Source: Gammaproteobacteria bacterium (GTDB lineage: Bacteria; Pseudomonadota; Gammaproteobacteria; DSM-16500). Taken from it: a stretch of DNA of 46,371 nt. Location of the stretch: positions 423 through 46,793 of the forward strand of contig JABDDD010000011.1 in NCBI GenBank assembly GCA_013287765.1, written 5' to 3'. How positions within the stretch are numbered: the stretch's first letter is position 1; each line of letters opens with the position of its first letter. The translations under genes were made by a program, and so were the position numbers. The notes under the pieces were generated by a model. That model was given only the letters and a program-made list of their open reading frames with translations, searched no databases and was not told the origin of the DNA. Below, piece after piece: positions 16,842 to 25,400 of the stretch.

Positions 16842-17138
16842 ATGCGCAATGATTGTTATTGGGTCTATATACTTTGTTGTCAAAATGGAACATATTATAC
16901 GGGTTACACCACTGATCTTGTTCGACGATTTCAAGATCATCTTGCGGGGAATGCAAGCAAATATACTCGAAGTTTTAGACCCTTAAAAATTGCGCAATCA
17001 TGGCAAATTAAAGGAAGTAAGTCGCTTGCAATGAAGATTGAGAATTACATAAAAAAAATGAGTAAAAAAGAAAAGGAAGCACTTATTCTACATCCAGAGC
17101 GACTTACACCAGCTACTTTTTTGGCGACTCATGAATGA
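16842..17138 (+). CDS. GIY-YIG nuclease superfamily protein (UPF0213/YhbQ type)
   Basis: A 98-residue single-domain protein. The signature is modified to WVYILCC (GIY position) and YYTGYT (YIG position), followed by DLVRRFQDHLAG with the catalytic-type Arg and His, KYTRSFRPLKIAQSW and a Glu in AMKIENYIKK. This is the UPF0213/YhbQ subgroup, found free-standing in many bacteria; a DNA-repair nuclease role has been suggested for members. No Shine-Dalgarno is evident, which fits translational coupling to the lysine-rich protein just upstream. The last 26 bases overlap the convergent MATE gene. Confidence 0.88.
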   Translation: MRNDCYWVYILCCQNGTYYTGYTTDLVRRFQDHLAGNASKYTRSFRPLKIAQSWQIKGSKSLAMKIENYIKKMSKKEKEALILHPERLTPATFLATHE

Positions 17139-18492
17139 GATGATATTTTTTCATTTTGAACTTAAAACGCATCCACAGTAATAAAGCACTGCAGCTTGTG
17201 CCTAAGACCATTCCCCACCAATAACCCACACTACCTAGTATTGTATAAGATAAACTATATCCCAAGGGTAATGCAATCAACCAAAAACTAATAATAGATA
17301 TAAACAAAGTAAAATGCGTATCCTTGAGTGCGCGCAAAGAACCAAATAAAGTAATCCGAATACACTCAAATAATTGGAAAAGAGCGCTCACCATTAAAAA
17401 TATTGTTGCATAATGAACCACTATCGTATTTTGCGGATCTGCAATATTTAAATCAAGACTAATAAATTTTTCTGGAAATATCCAAATAAATAGCGCAACT
17501 AAAAATATAAAAGAAAAGGCAAGCGTCATACCCGCATAAGTTGTGCGTTCTGCCAACAATGGATTATTAGCGCCTAAGGCTTGCCCCATTCTCACAGAAA
17601 CAGCTTGTGCCAGGGCAAAAATCATACTCATTAATTGCCCTAAATATTGCAAGGCAATTTGATTAGCAGCTAATACTTGATTGCTTATCCTGCCCATCAA
17701 TAAACTCAAAACCAAAAAAAAGCCGATTTCGATAGAATACATTGCTCCCATTGGGATACCTATTTTTAAAATTTCTTTGATCAAAAGAGGCTGTTTGCTA
17801 AAAATATTTTTTATATAAAAGCGATATTTTTTTTGGGTAGAGACATACAATACTAACCAGGCAGTTGTAATCCAATAGCTTAATGTCATCCCCCATCCCA
17901 ATCCGGCAATCTCAAGTCTAGGGAACCCAAACCGACCAAATACTAAACCATAATTGCAAAAAATTGCAATAGGTACCCAGCATAATATAAAAGTCATTGT
18001 GGTTTTGGTATGACCCAAGCCAATCAGGAATTGCAGAAAAACTAACATAATAAAATCCGGCAACAATCCAAAGGCAAGGCCACGTAAATAAGAAGTCGCT
18101 AGAATCACAATTTCATGACTTTGTCCTAATAATAGTAAAAGGGGCGCCATATTCCAAAGCAGTAAAAAAGTAGGTAAAACAAGTATCAGCGATAGCAACA
18201 ATCCATCACGTAAAATAGCAGACACACCGAGATTATTTTTCTCTCCATATTTTTGTGATACCAAAAGACTGATCGCAGTGAGCGAACCCCATAAAATAAC
18301 CATTAATGTGGCAAACAACCAAGTGACAATTGATCCGGCTGCTAATTGTTTATGGCCTAAATGTGCTAAAAAAATTGTTGAAAAAAACCCAATAGAAGAC
18401 TCCACTAGTCCGCTTAAAATCAAAGGAATAGCTAGTTTTAATAGAGAACTGATATCATGGGTATAGAATTTTTTTTGAAATAAAATAGTCAT
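17113..18492 (-). CDS. MATE-family multidrug/cation antiporter
   Basis: A 459-residue inner-membrane protein with about twelve membrane helices in two related halves. Recognisable MATE features include LAIPLILSGLVESSIGF at the N-terminus, AAGSIVTWLFAT, LLLLGQSHEIV, FGLLPDFIMLVFLQF between the halves and IGIPMGAMYSIEIGFF starting the second half. The NorM type exports cationic drugs or toxic metabolites using H+ or Na+. GAGTG sits upstream of the start ATG. Its 3' end overlaps the convergent GIY-YIG gene by 26 bases. Confidence 0.92.
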   Translation of the reverse strand: MTILFQKKFYTHDISSLLKLAIPLILSGLVESSIGFFSTIFLAHLGHKQLAAGSIVTWLFATLMVILWGSLTAISLLVSQKYGEKNNLGVSAILRDGLLLSLILVLPTFLLLWNMAPLLLLLGQSHEIVILATSYLRGLAFGLLPDFIMLVFLQFLIGLGHTKTTMTFILCWVPIAIFCNYGLVFGRFGFPRLEIAGLGWGMTLSYWITTAWLVLYVSTQKKYRFYIKNIFSKQPLLIKEILKIGIPMGAMYSIEIGFFLVLSLLMGRISNQVLAANQIALQYLGQLMSMIFALAQAVSVRMGQALGANNPLLAERTTYAGMTLAFSFIFLVALFIWIFPEKFISLDLNIADPQNTIVVHYATIFLMVSALFQLFECIRITLFGSLRALKDTHFTLFISIISFWLIALPLGYSLSYTILGSVGYWWGMVLGTSCSALLLWMRFKFKMKKYHLIHESPKK

Positions 18493-18633
18493 AGATAGAC
18501 ACTCAAAAATGTGAGCCTTTAATAAGATTCAACTAAATTATGGCAGTAAATACTGACAAAGATCAAGATAAGTAGATTTTAAATTTTTTTTTTATTATGA
18601 TGGATTAATTGATTACTACAGGTATTAAAGTAA

Positions 18634-19407
18634 ATGTCTTATTCTATTTTATCTCACTATAATGATGAGATTCTTTCAGAGTCTTTTGCCAAAGCGCAAC
18701 CGTTCCCGCATCTTATTATCGACCATTTTTTTAAAGAAGAAGTGGCAGAAGCATTATGTGATGTTTTTCCTAATGCAGACGAAGCATTTTGGTATCAATA
18801 CAATAATCGTATTGAGATCAAACTTGCTTGTAATCAAATAGAAAATTTACCGCCTTATATTTTAGGTATTTTAACTAAATTAAATAGCGATCATTATTTA
18901 AAATTTTTTAGCCAACTCACTGGAATAACAGGTTTAAAATCTGATCCACTCATGCATGGCGGTGGTATGCATTGTATTAAACCTGGTGGAAAGCTGGATG
19001 TACATATTGACTATAGTATTCACCCCATATTAAAACTAGAAAGAAGACTTAACTTAATCGTTTATTTAAATAAAAATTGGCAAGCAGACTATGGTGGCTA
19101 TTTAGAATTATGGGAAAAAGATATGAGTCAATGTGCTAAAAAAATCTTACCTATTTTTAATCGTGCCGTTATTTTTGCAACAGATGATACTTCTTGGCAC
19201 GGCCATCCAGAGCCGCTGACTTCCCCCTTAGGGATTTGTCGAAAATCTTTGGCACTTTATTATTTAACAGAACCAAGACCTGCGACAAAAGAACGATTAC
19301 GGGCGCAATTTGTACCAAGACCTCATGATCCTTATGATGCAGAATTAGATAAAATTAGACAATTAAGATCAGGCAATGAAACAGCTAAAGATGCTTATCG
19401 TGTTTAG
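18634..19407 (+). CDS. 2-oxoglutarate-Fe(II) dioxygenase superfamily protein
   Basis: A 257-residue cytosolic protein with the double-stranded beta-helix signature: the metal triad H-x-D in LDVHIDYSIH and a distal His in SWHGHPEP, plus the 2-oxoglutarate-binding Arg in GICRKSLALYYL. The N-terminal segment QPFPHLIIDHFF resembles prolyl-hydroxylase-like members. RLNLIVYLNKNW and YGGYLELW are the typical strands between the metal ligands. Bacterial relatives hydroxylate peptides, sugars or small molecules; the substrate here is unknown. It precedes the HdeD-like gene by 71 bases on the same strand, but I see no functional link. Confidence 0.88.
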   Translation: MSYSILSHYNDEILSESFAKAQPFPHLIIDHFFKEEVAEALCDVFPNADEAFWYQYNNRIEIKLACNQIENLPPYILGILTKLNSDHYLKFFSQLTGITGLKSDPLMHGGGMHCIKPGGKLDVHIDYSIHPILKLERRLNLIVYLNKNWQADYGGYLELWEKDMSQCAKKILPIFNRAVIFATDDTSWHGHPEPLTSPLGICRKSLALYYLTEPRPATKERLRAQFVPRPHDPYDAELDKIRQLRSGNETAKDAYRV

Positions 19408-19478
19408 TTATTTAATATTTCTGACGATATTTTTTATATCTATGCTATAATTTTTTCGTTAACTTATGGAGAAGTCAT

Positions 19479-20042
19479 ATGCAATCAAGCACACAGGATC
19501 AAATGCTTGCTGTTTATCGCAAAAATTGGGTTTGGTTTTTAACTTTTGGGATTTTAATCGAAATTTTAGGCTTATATGCATTATTAGCCTTAACCGCTAC
19601 CACCTTAATTTCTGTGATGTTAATAGGCGTATTATTAATAATTGGCGGTATTATTGTTATTATTGGCGCGCTGACTTCATGGCGACATCAAATAGGCAGC
19701 TTTTTACTACATTTACTGCTGGGCATTTTATATGTAGCAGCCGGTACGATACTCATTAAACATCCCGTGGTTGGCTCAATTTCCATCACTTTTATCTTAG
19801 GAATTTTTTTTACTATTATCGGTATTTTCCGTTTAATTGATAGCTTGACGTTCCGTTATGTTCATTGGGGATGGGTATTTCTAAATGGAATTATTTCTTT
19901 ACTCCTGGGTATTTTAATTATGACCAGCTGGCCTGTTTCAGGTCTTTATATCATTGGACTTTTTGTAGGCATTGATCTGGTTTTTTGTGGTTGGGCTTAC
20001 ATAATGGGTGCAATTGGAGCACGTAATTATATTAAAAAATGA
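19479..20042 (+). CDS. HdeD-family membrane protein
   Basis: A 187-residue inner-membrane protein with six hydrophobic helices arranged as three pairs, the HdeD/DUF308 pattern. Typical segments are WVWFLTFGILIEILGLYAL, a GIIVIIGALTSW turn, LLLGILYVAAGTILI, SITFILGIFFTIIGIFRLI and WPVSGLYIIGLFVGIDLVF. In E. coli HdeD contributes to acid resistance at high cell density, and related proteins are common in Legionellales. GGAG precedes the ATG at good spacing. The following outer-membrane protein gene starts 42 bases on, so they probably share a transcript and perhaps an envelope-stress role. Confidence 0.9.
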   Translation: MQSSTQDQMLAVYRKNWVWFLTFGILIEILGLYALLALTATTLISVMLIGVLLIIGGIIVIIGALTSWRHQIGSFLLHLLLGILYVAAGTILIKHPVVGSISITFILGIFFTIIGIFRLIDSLTFRYVHWGWVFLNGIISLLLGILIMTSWPVSGLYIIGLFVGIDLVFCGWAYIMGAIGARNYIKK

Positions 20043-20071
20043 TATTTTGATATTTTGATATATTGATACAT
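20040..20071 (+). repeat. Four tandem 8-bp repeats between HdeD and outer-membrane genes
   Basis: Consecutive octamers TGATATTT, TGATATTT, TGATATAT and TGATACAT begin at the stop codon of the HdeD-like gene and run to the Shine-Dalgarno of the next gene. Two copies are exact and two differ by one or two bases. Unit-number changes would alter intergenic spacing without touching either protein. Confidence 0.6.
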
Positions 20072-20084
20072 GGAAGGAACAAAT

Positions 20085-20861
20085 ATGTCGCACTATATAA
20101 AAAAATGGATTGTAATGGGTTGTTTATTCCTCGCGCCTTATGTTGTTCATGCAGCCGATGCGAATGATCCTGATTGGCAATTTGACTTTGCGCCTTATCT
20201 TTGGGCGCTTGGTATGGATGGTACTGTCCAGTCAGGACCTTTTACCAGTCACATCTCCGAAAGTTTCTCAGATCTTTTAAAACAATTAGACGGTGGAGGA
20301 ATGTTATGGTTAGATGCCTACAAAGGCCCCTTTGGCATCTTCCTAAACGGACTCTATGCTGATTTATCTGATAACGATAATATTAGATCCTTTGATGCAC
20401 AACTCAGTACGCATTTTGGTTTATTTACTGGGGGATTTTCTTATATTGTGGATCAAAAAGAAATCCCTGGAAAAGTCCCCAGTCGCGTACAAATTGAACC
20501 TTATATTGGCGCACGTTATACAGTTAACACTGCTAAATTAACGCTTGGTGATTTTACTGATAATGAAGATCAAGACTGGACTGATCCTATTGTGGGTTTG
20601 CGTATTCGAGATGATATTGGTGTCCATTGGGTTATTACTTTAGCAGGCGATATTGGTGGTATTAATGCAGCCAAGCAGTATAGCTATAATTTGAATGCAT
20701 TATTAGGATACAAGCCAACGAATAAATCTTTTAATCATACGACAGTATATTTAGGGTACCGTTATCTTTATCAGCACTATGAACATGGTGAAGGCAGTGA
20801 CTTTTTTGAGTGGAGAATGAAATTATTTGGCCCCACATTGGGTATTGATTTTAATTTCTAG
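20085..20861 (+). CDS. Outer-membrane beta-barrel-like exported protein
   Basis: A 258-residue protein with a clear signal peptide (MSHYIKKWIVMGCLFLAPYV then VHA before AD). The mature part alternates amphipathic strands rich in aromatic residues and Gly (FDFAPYLWALGMDG, GGMLWLDAYKGPFGIFLNGL, VEPYIGARYT-like, TTVYLGYRYLYQHYE) and ends in Phe (DFNF), a hallmark of outer-membrane barrels assembled by the BAM complex. The 'FAPYLWALGMDG' start and 'SFSDLLKQLDGG' segment match a widespread uncharacterised barrel family. GGAAGGA six bases upstream supports ATG 20085 over ATG 20070. Its last 39 bases overlap the convergent pnuC gene. Confidence 0.8.
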   Translation: MSHYIKKWIVMGCLFLAPYVVHAADANDPDWQFDFAPYLWALGMDGTVQSGPFTSHISESFSDLLKQLDGGGMLWLDAYKGPFGIFLNGLYADLSDNDNIRSFDAQLSTHFGLFTGGFSYIVDQKEIPGKVPSRVQIEPYIGARYTVNTAKLTLGDFTDNEDQDWTDPIVGLRIRDDIGVHWVITLAGDIGGINAAKQYSYNLNALLGYKPTNKSFNHTTVYLGYRYLYQHYEHGEGSDFFEWRMKLFGPTLGIDFNF

Positions 20862-21413
20862 AAATTTTTTTCGCCAGGTACAATAACCAAAAATACAAAG
20901 TATAAAAAGTACCGAAAATAAAATAGCAGTAAAATATAAATGCTTGTTGATATACATATCAACTGAAATAATATTAACTAGCATCCAAGACCACCAATTT
21001 TCTAGGTATTTTTTACACATCATCCATTGCGCGATTAAACTAACAGCTGTTGTAAATGAATCAATATAAATTGTAGTTGAATCAGTATAATAATAAAGAA
21101 TAAATGACAATAAAAAAAATAGCATAAAATTAATAAACAGCACGCGATATAAAAGCATAGGGGTGAGATTGCGAATAGTCAATGCAGTTTTATTTTCATT
21201 ACCGTATAACCATTGGTACAATCCATAAAATTGGTAACCAAAATAAATTAACTGTAGTCCCATATCTGCATAAAGCTTCACTCTAAAAAAAAGGAAAAAA
21301 TGCAAAGAAACAGTCAAAATACCAAAAAACCAATTCCAAATGTTGGCACGTACTGCAAGGAATGCACCTAAAAAACCAGAAACAGTCGCTGTTATTTCAA
21401 GAACACTAATCAA
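20823..21413 (-). CDS. pnuC: Nicotinamide mononucleotide/riboside transporter PnuC
   Basis: A 196-residue inner-membrane protein with about seven helices. PnuC features are the N-terminal ITATVSGFLGAFLAVRANIW followed by NWFFGI, the YADMGLQLIYFGYQFYGLYQW core with aromatic substrate-contact residues, and the C-terminal ENWWSWMLVNIISVDMYI. It imports nicotinamide riboside-type precursors, trapped by downstream kinases for NAD synthesis; no salvage kinase lies adjacent. The start is TTG at 21413 with AAGGA nine bases upstream. The 3' end overlaps the convergent outer-membrane gene by 39 bases. No NAD-type riboswitch was recognised upstream. Confidence 0.93.
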   Translation of the reverse strand: MISVLEITATVSGFLGAFLAVRANIWNWFFGILTVSLHFFLFFRVKLYADMGLQLIYFGYQFYGLYQWLYGNENKTALTIRNLTPMLLYRVLFINFMLFFLLSFILYYYTDSTTIYIDSFTTAVSLIAQWMMCKKYLENWWSWMLVNIISVDMYINKHLYFTAILFSVLFILCIFGYCTWRKKFLEIKINTQCGAK

Positions 21414-21531
21414 TAGAGTTTTTCCTTATAAAAAAATACTATCATAGCAAAATAGCTTTATTATTCTATTTCATTATCCTATTTGTGTATGTTAAAGTAC
21501 TTTGAATTTTTTAAAGTAATAGGTATCATGC

Positions 21532-22314
21532 ATGCTCATTCAAAATAAAATTGTTTTTATCACAGGTGCATCAAGCGGCATTGGTGAGGCGACTGCTAAA
21601 CAATTTGCAAGAATGGGCGCTCACTTATTGCTATGTGCAAGAAATATTGAAAGTTTAAATTCTAGCGCATTGCAGCTAAAAGATGAGTATAATATCGAAG
21701 TTTACCCTATACAATTAGATGTTCGTCAAAAAAATACTATCGCAACAGTTTTTCAAGCACTTCCGAAGAAATGGCAACAAGTAGATATTTTAGTTAATAA
21801 TGCAGGTCTTGCTGCAGGTCTTGACTTTATTCAAGAAGGCAGTCTTGATGATTGGGAGCAAATGATAGATACTAATGTGAAAGGATTATTATATATAACA
21901 AAGCAAATTTTACCGCAAATGATTGCTAGAAATTCAGGGCATATTATTAATATAGGTTCTATTGCGGGTCATCAAGTTTATCCTAAAGGCGCTGTGTATT
22001 GTGCAACAAAGTTTGCGGTGAATGCATTATCCATGGGACTACGTATGGATTTAAGCGGCACAAAAATAAGGGTCACAACAATTGATCCAGGTGCAGTTGA
22101 AACAAATTTTAGTTTAGTCAGATTTAAAGGAGACGCTGCGCGAGCAAGTGCTGTTTATGACGGCATTCAAGCATTAACACCCGATGATATCGCAGATGCA
22201 ATTCTTTATAGCGCAACCCGCCCATCACATGTCAACATCAATGAAATGATTATCTTACCAACTGATCAAGCGTCCATTAGCTTATTCTCCCGTCAACCTG
22301 CTAGAGAGAAATAA
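21532..22314 (+). CDS. Short-chain dehydrogenase/reductase (YdfG-like)
   Basis: A 260-residue classical SDR. It has the cofactor loop TGASSGIGEAT, the structural NNAG, the catalytic Ser in INIGSIAG, and the Y-x3-K pair in YCATKFA. PGAVETNFSLVRFKGD and NINEMIILPTDQA resemble the YdfG/3-hydroxy-acid dehydrogenase group, which reduces or oxidises serine- or 3-hydroxy acid-type substrates with NADP(H). AGG is spaced eight bases before the ATG; the ATG at 21528 is out of frame. It is transcribed toward the large adhesin gene but separated from it by 140 bases. Confidence 0.92.
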   Translation: MLIQNKIVFITGASSGIGEATAKQFARMGAHLLLCARNIESLNSSALQLKDEYNIEVYPIQLDVRQKNTIATVFQALPKKWQQVDILVNNAGLAAGLDFIQEGSLDDWEQMIDTNVKGLLYITKQILPQMIARNSGHIINIGSIAGHQVYPKGAVYCATKFAVNALSMGLRMDLSGTKIRVTTIDPGAVETNFSLVRFKGDAARASAVYDGIQALTPDDIADAILYSATRPSHVNINEMIILPTDQASISLFSRQPAREK

Positions 22315-22453
22315 CCGGCTCTTTTTTGTCATAACTTACTGTATTTAAATATATTATTTAATTAATTTTTATACTGTTTTTTTAAAAAAATCACCTATAC
22401 TTAAAAAAGAGACAAAAATGCTTAAATTAAGAACAGGTTAGCCGGAGATAATC

Positions 22454-25400
22454 ATGAAAAAATGTTTGGTTTTTTTGGCTGTTATTCTTTTGATATTAGG
22501 TTCAAATACCGAAGCGGCTCCCTCTCCTAATGCACTTCCAAATGGTGGAAATGTAGTGGCGGGAAATGCGACGATCACTCGGTCTGCAAATCATTTGCAA
22601 ATTAATCAACAAAGCCAAAAAGCCATTATTAATTGGCAAAGTTTTAATATTGGATCAGGAGCCAGTACGCATTTCCAACAACCTGCTCAAGGTATTGCGT
22701 TAAACAGGATTAATCCAAATCAAGGCGCTTCACAAATTTTCGGGCATCTTTCTGCAACGGGAAGAATTATTTTAGTCAATCAAGCCGGTATTTATTTTGG
22801 ACCCAATGCTTATGTCAATGTCGGCGGCATTATAGCATCAACCTCTGATATTTCTAACGCAAATTTCTTATCGGGTCATTATGTATTTGATCAACCTTCC
22901 ACAAGAAATGGCGCAATTGTTAATGAAGGTACTATCATTGCCAAAGAAAATGGTTTAGTCGCTTTAATTGGGGATGGGGTCTCAAATGAAGGTTTAATTC
23001 AAGCACACGTGGGAAATGTCATCTTAGCCTCTGGAGATAAATTCACAGTTTCTTTAAGTGGTGATCAATTAATTAATTTTACTATAGATGAAGGTAGTTC
23101 ATCAGCTGCAATTGATGCAAATGGCAATAAACTAAAAAATGGCGTTAACAATAGCGGAACAATTTTGGCTGATGCAGGAACTGTTTTAATGACGGCAAAA
23201 GTTGCAAGTAATATCATTGACCAAGCAGTCAACATGACAGGCGTGATTGAAGCACGTTCAATTGCTGAAAAAGATGGCGTTATTATTTTAGATGCCAATG
23301 ACGGAACTGCTGTGGTTGCAGGACAAATGAATGCATCAGGGGAGAGTGATAATGGGGGCACTATAAAAGTCTTAGGCCAAGATGTGCATATTACTCAATC
23401 TGCGGGAATCTATGCTGACGGTAAAACCGGGGGCGGTACTATTTTAATGGGTGGCAATCAACAAGGAAATGGTCCTGAAAGTAATGCGAAAGAAACGACA
23501 GTTGATGCAGGTGCTATTTTAAGTGCTAATGCAATTGATTCTGGTAATGGCGGTAATATTATTGTTTGGTCAGATGATCATACAGAATTTCATGGAAATT
23601 TAAGTGCAACAGGCGGATTACATAGTGGGAATGGCGGTTTTGCAGAAACATCTGGACATTATTTAGATGTGTCAGGGGCTGCAATTAATTTAAGTGCACC
23701 TTACGGTACCAAAGGAACATGGTTATTGGATCCCACTAGTATTTATATTGCCAATAATCAAACTAATGCAACGACAGCAGGAATGACAGGCGTTGATACA
23801 ACGGCTAATACGAATTCGGGAACAAGTCCTACTAGTTATGATGCGTCTGGTAGCACTGCAGATTCTTTATTAACAACGGCTACTCTAATTGCAGCTCTTG
23901 CAAATAGTAATGTGGTTGTGACCACCAATAATGCAAATGGCGCAGGAACAGGAGACATTACCGTCGTTGACCCAATCACTTGGTCAAGTGCTAACAGCTT
24001 AACATTAAGTGCTTATCGAAATATTGTTTTAGATGCCGCGATTACCAATGGGGCTAACAGTAGCGCCAGTGTTACATTGCAAACAGATAATACCGGAACG
24101 GGAACAGGAACTGTTACCAGTATTGCCGGCGGATTGGTTTCAATGTTAGGTGGAGGCAGCCAAGTGAAAATTTATTATAATCCCACTACCTTTGGAACCC
24201 AAGACACACTCTATAGTGGTGGCACACCCTCTCCCACGCAATATATGTTAATTAATAGTTTAGGATCCTTTGGTGATACGAACACACGCAGTTTGGCAAG
24301 CTTATCTAATCCTGCTAATAGTGCTACTTTATGGAATCAAAATTTTGCTTTAAGTACCAATATTGATGCATCAAATACATCGCTTGCTTCCTGGAATACA
24401 GGCAGTGGATTTGCGCCTATTGGTAATAATACTACTGTTTTTTCTGGCGAATTTGATGGGCAAGGACACACGATTAATAATCTTTATATTAATTTTACAG
24501 GCACTAATCAAAATATCGGATTCATCGGTAATACCTCTGCTCTTGTTGCTAATCTTGGACTCACGAATGCTTCAGTAACTGTGAATGGAAACGGTGACAA
24601 TACGGGTATTATTGTAGGTCAAACCAATAGCGGCATTGCCAATGTGTACGCGACAGGAAGTATCTCTTTAAATGGGTCTGATGGGCGGGTTGCGGGCATA
24701 GTTGGCGTGATAGATGGCCTTCTTACAAACTCCTATAGTTCAGCTGCTGTTGCTGCAAATATCACTGGTGGTTTTTTTAATGTAGGGGGATTAGTAGGAT
24801 TAATTGCTCCTACTAACGGTACAGTTAGTCAGTCTTATTCAACAGGGTCTATTACTGTTGTTTCTGCTTCGGATAATATTGATGTAGGCGGCATAGCAGG
24901 TGGTGATCAAAGCTTTTTTAGTAGTGGTATTTTCAATAGTTATAATACGGGTTCTATCACTGTGTCAGGCGCAGGTTCTAGTGCCAATGGCGGCGTGGGG
25001 GGAATCGCAGGTGTTACTAATGGTTCCGGCGTCGTTGACAATACTTATAGTACTGGCCTGATGAATGTCACCGGTGGAATAGCAACTGGCGGCATTTTAG
25101 GCTTTGATGCTTCAGTTTCCTTAAATAGCGCTCAGAATAGTGCTTGGGATACTGTCACCACAGGTCAAAGCCAAGGAGTGGGGGGAGGTTCGACAGGCAC
25201 TAATTTAGTGGGAGGCTGCTTTGGTCCACTTTGTGCGCCTAATGATTTATCGCAGTCTAGTACTTATCAAGCTTTAGGATGGAATATTGGGGCGCCAGGA
25301 TCAAATGCCACCTGGCAGATTGTGGATGGTGTTATTTACCCTCATCTGATTAATGAAGGGTTACATACTTTTACAGGGACAGTTTATAGTGATAATGGCA

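Noticed and set aside
16623-16940. 105-residue minus-strand reading frame opposite the lysine-rich gene
   Set aside because: It is antisense to the lysine-rich and GIY-YIG genes, which have better ribosome-binding sites or family matches; its hydrophobic content is the mirror of Lys codons.
19466-19759. 97-residue frame starting just before the HdeD-like gene
   Set aside because: Its ATG lies in the ribosome-binding site of the HdeD-like gene, and the frame is a shadow of that membrane protein.
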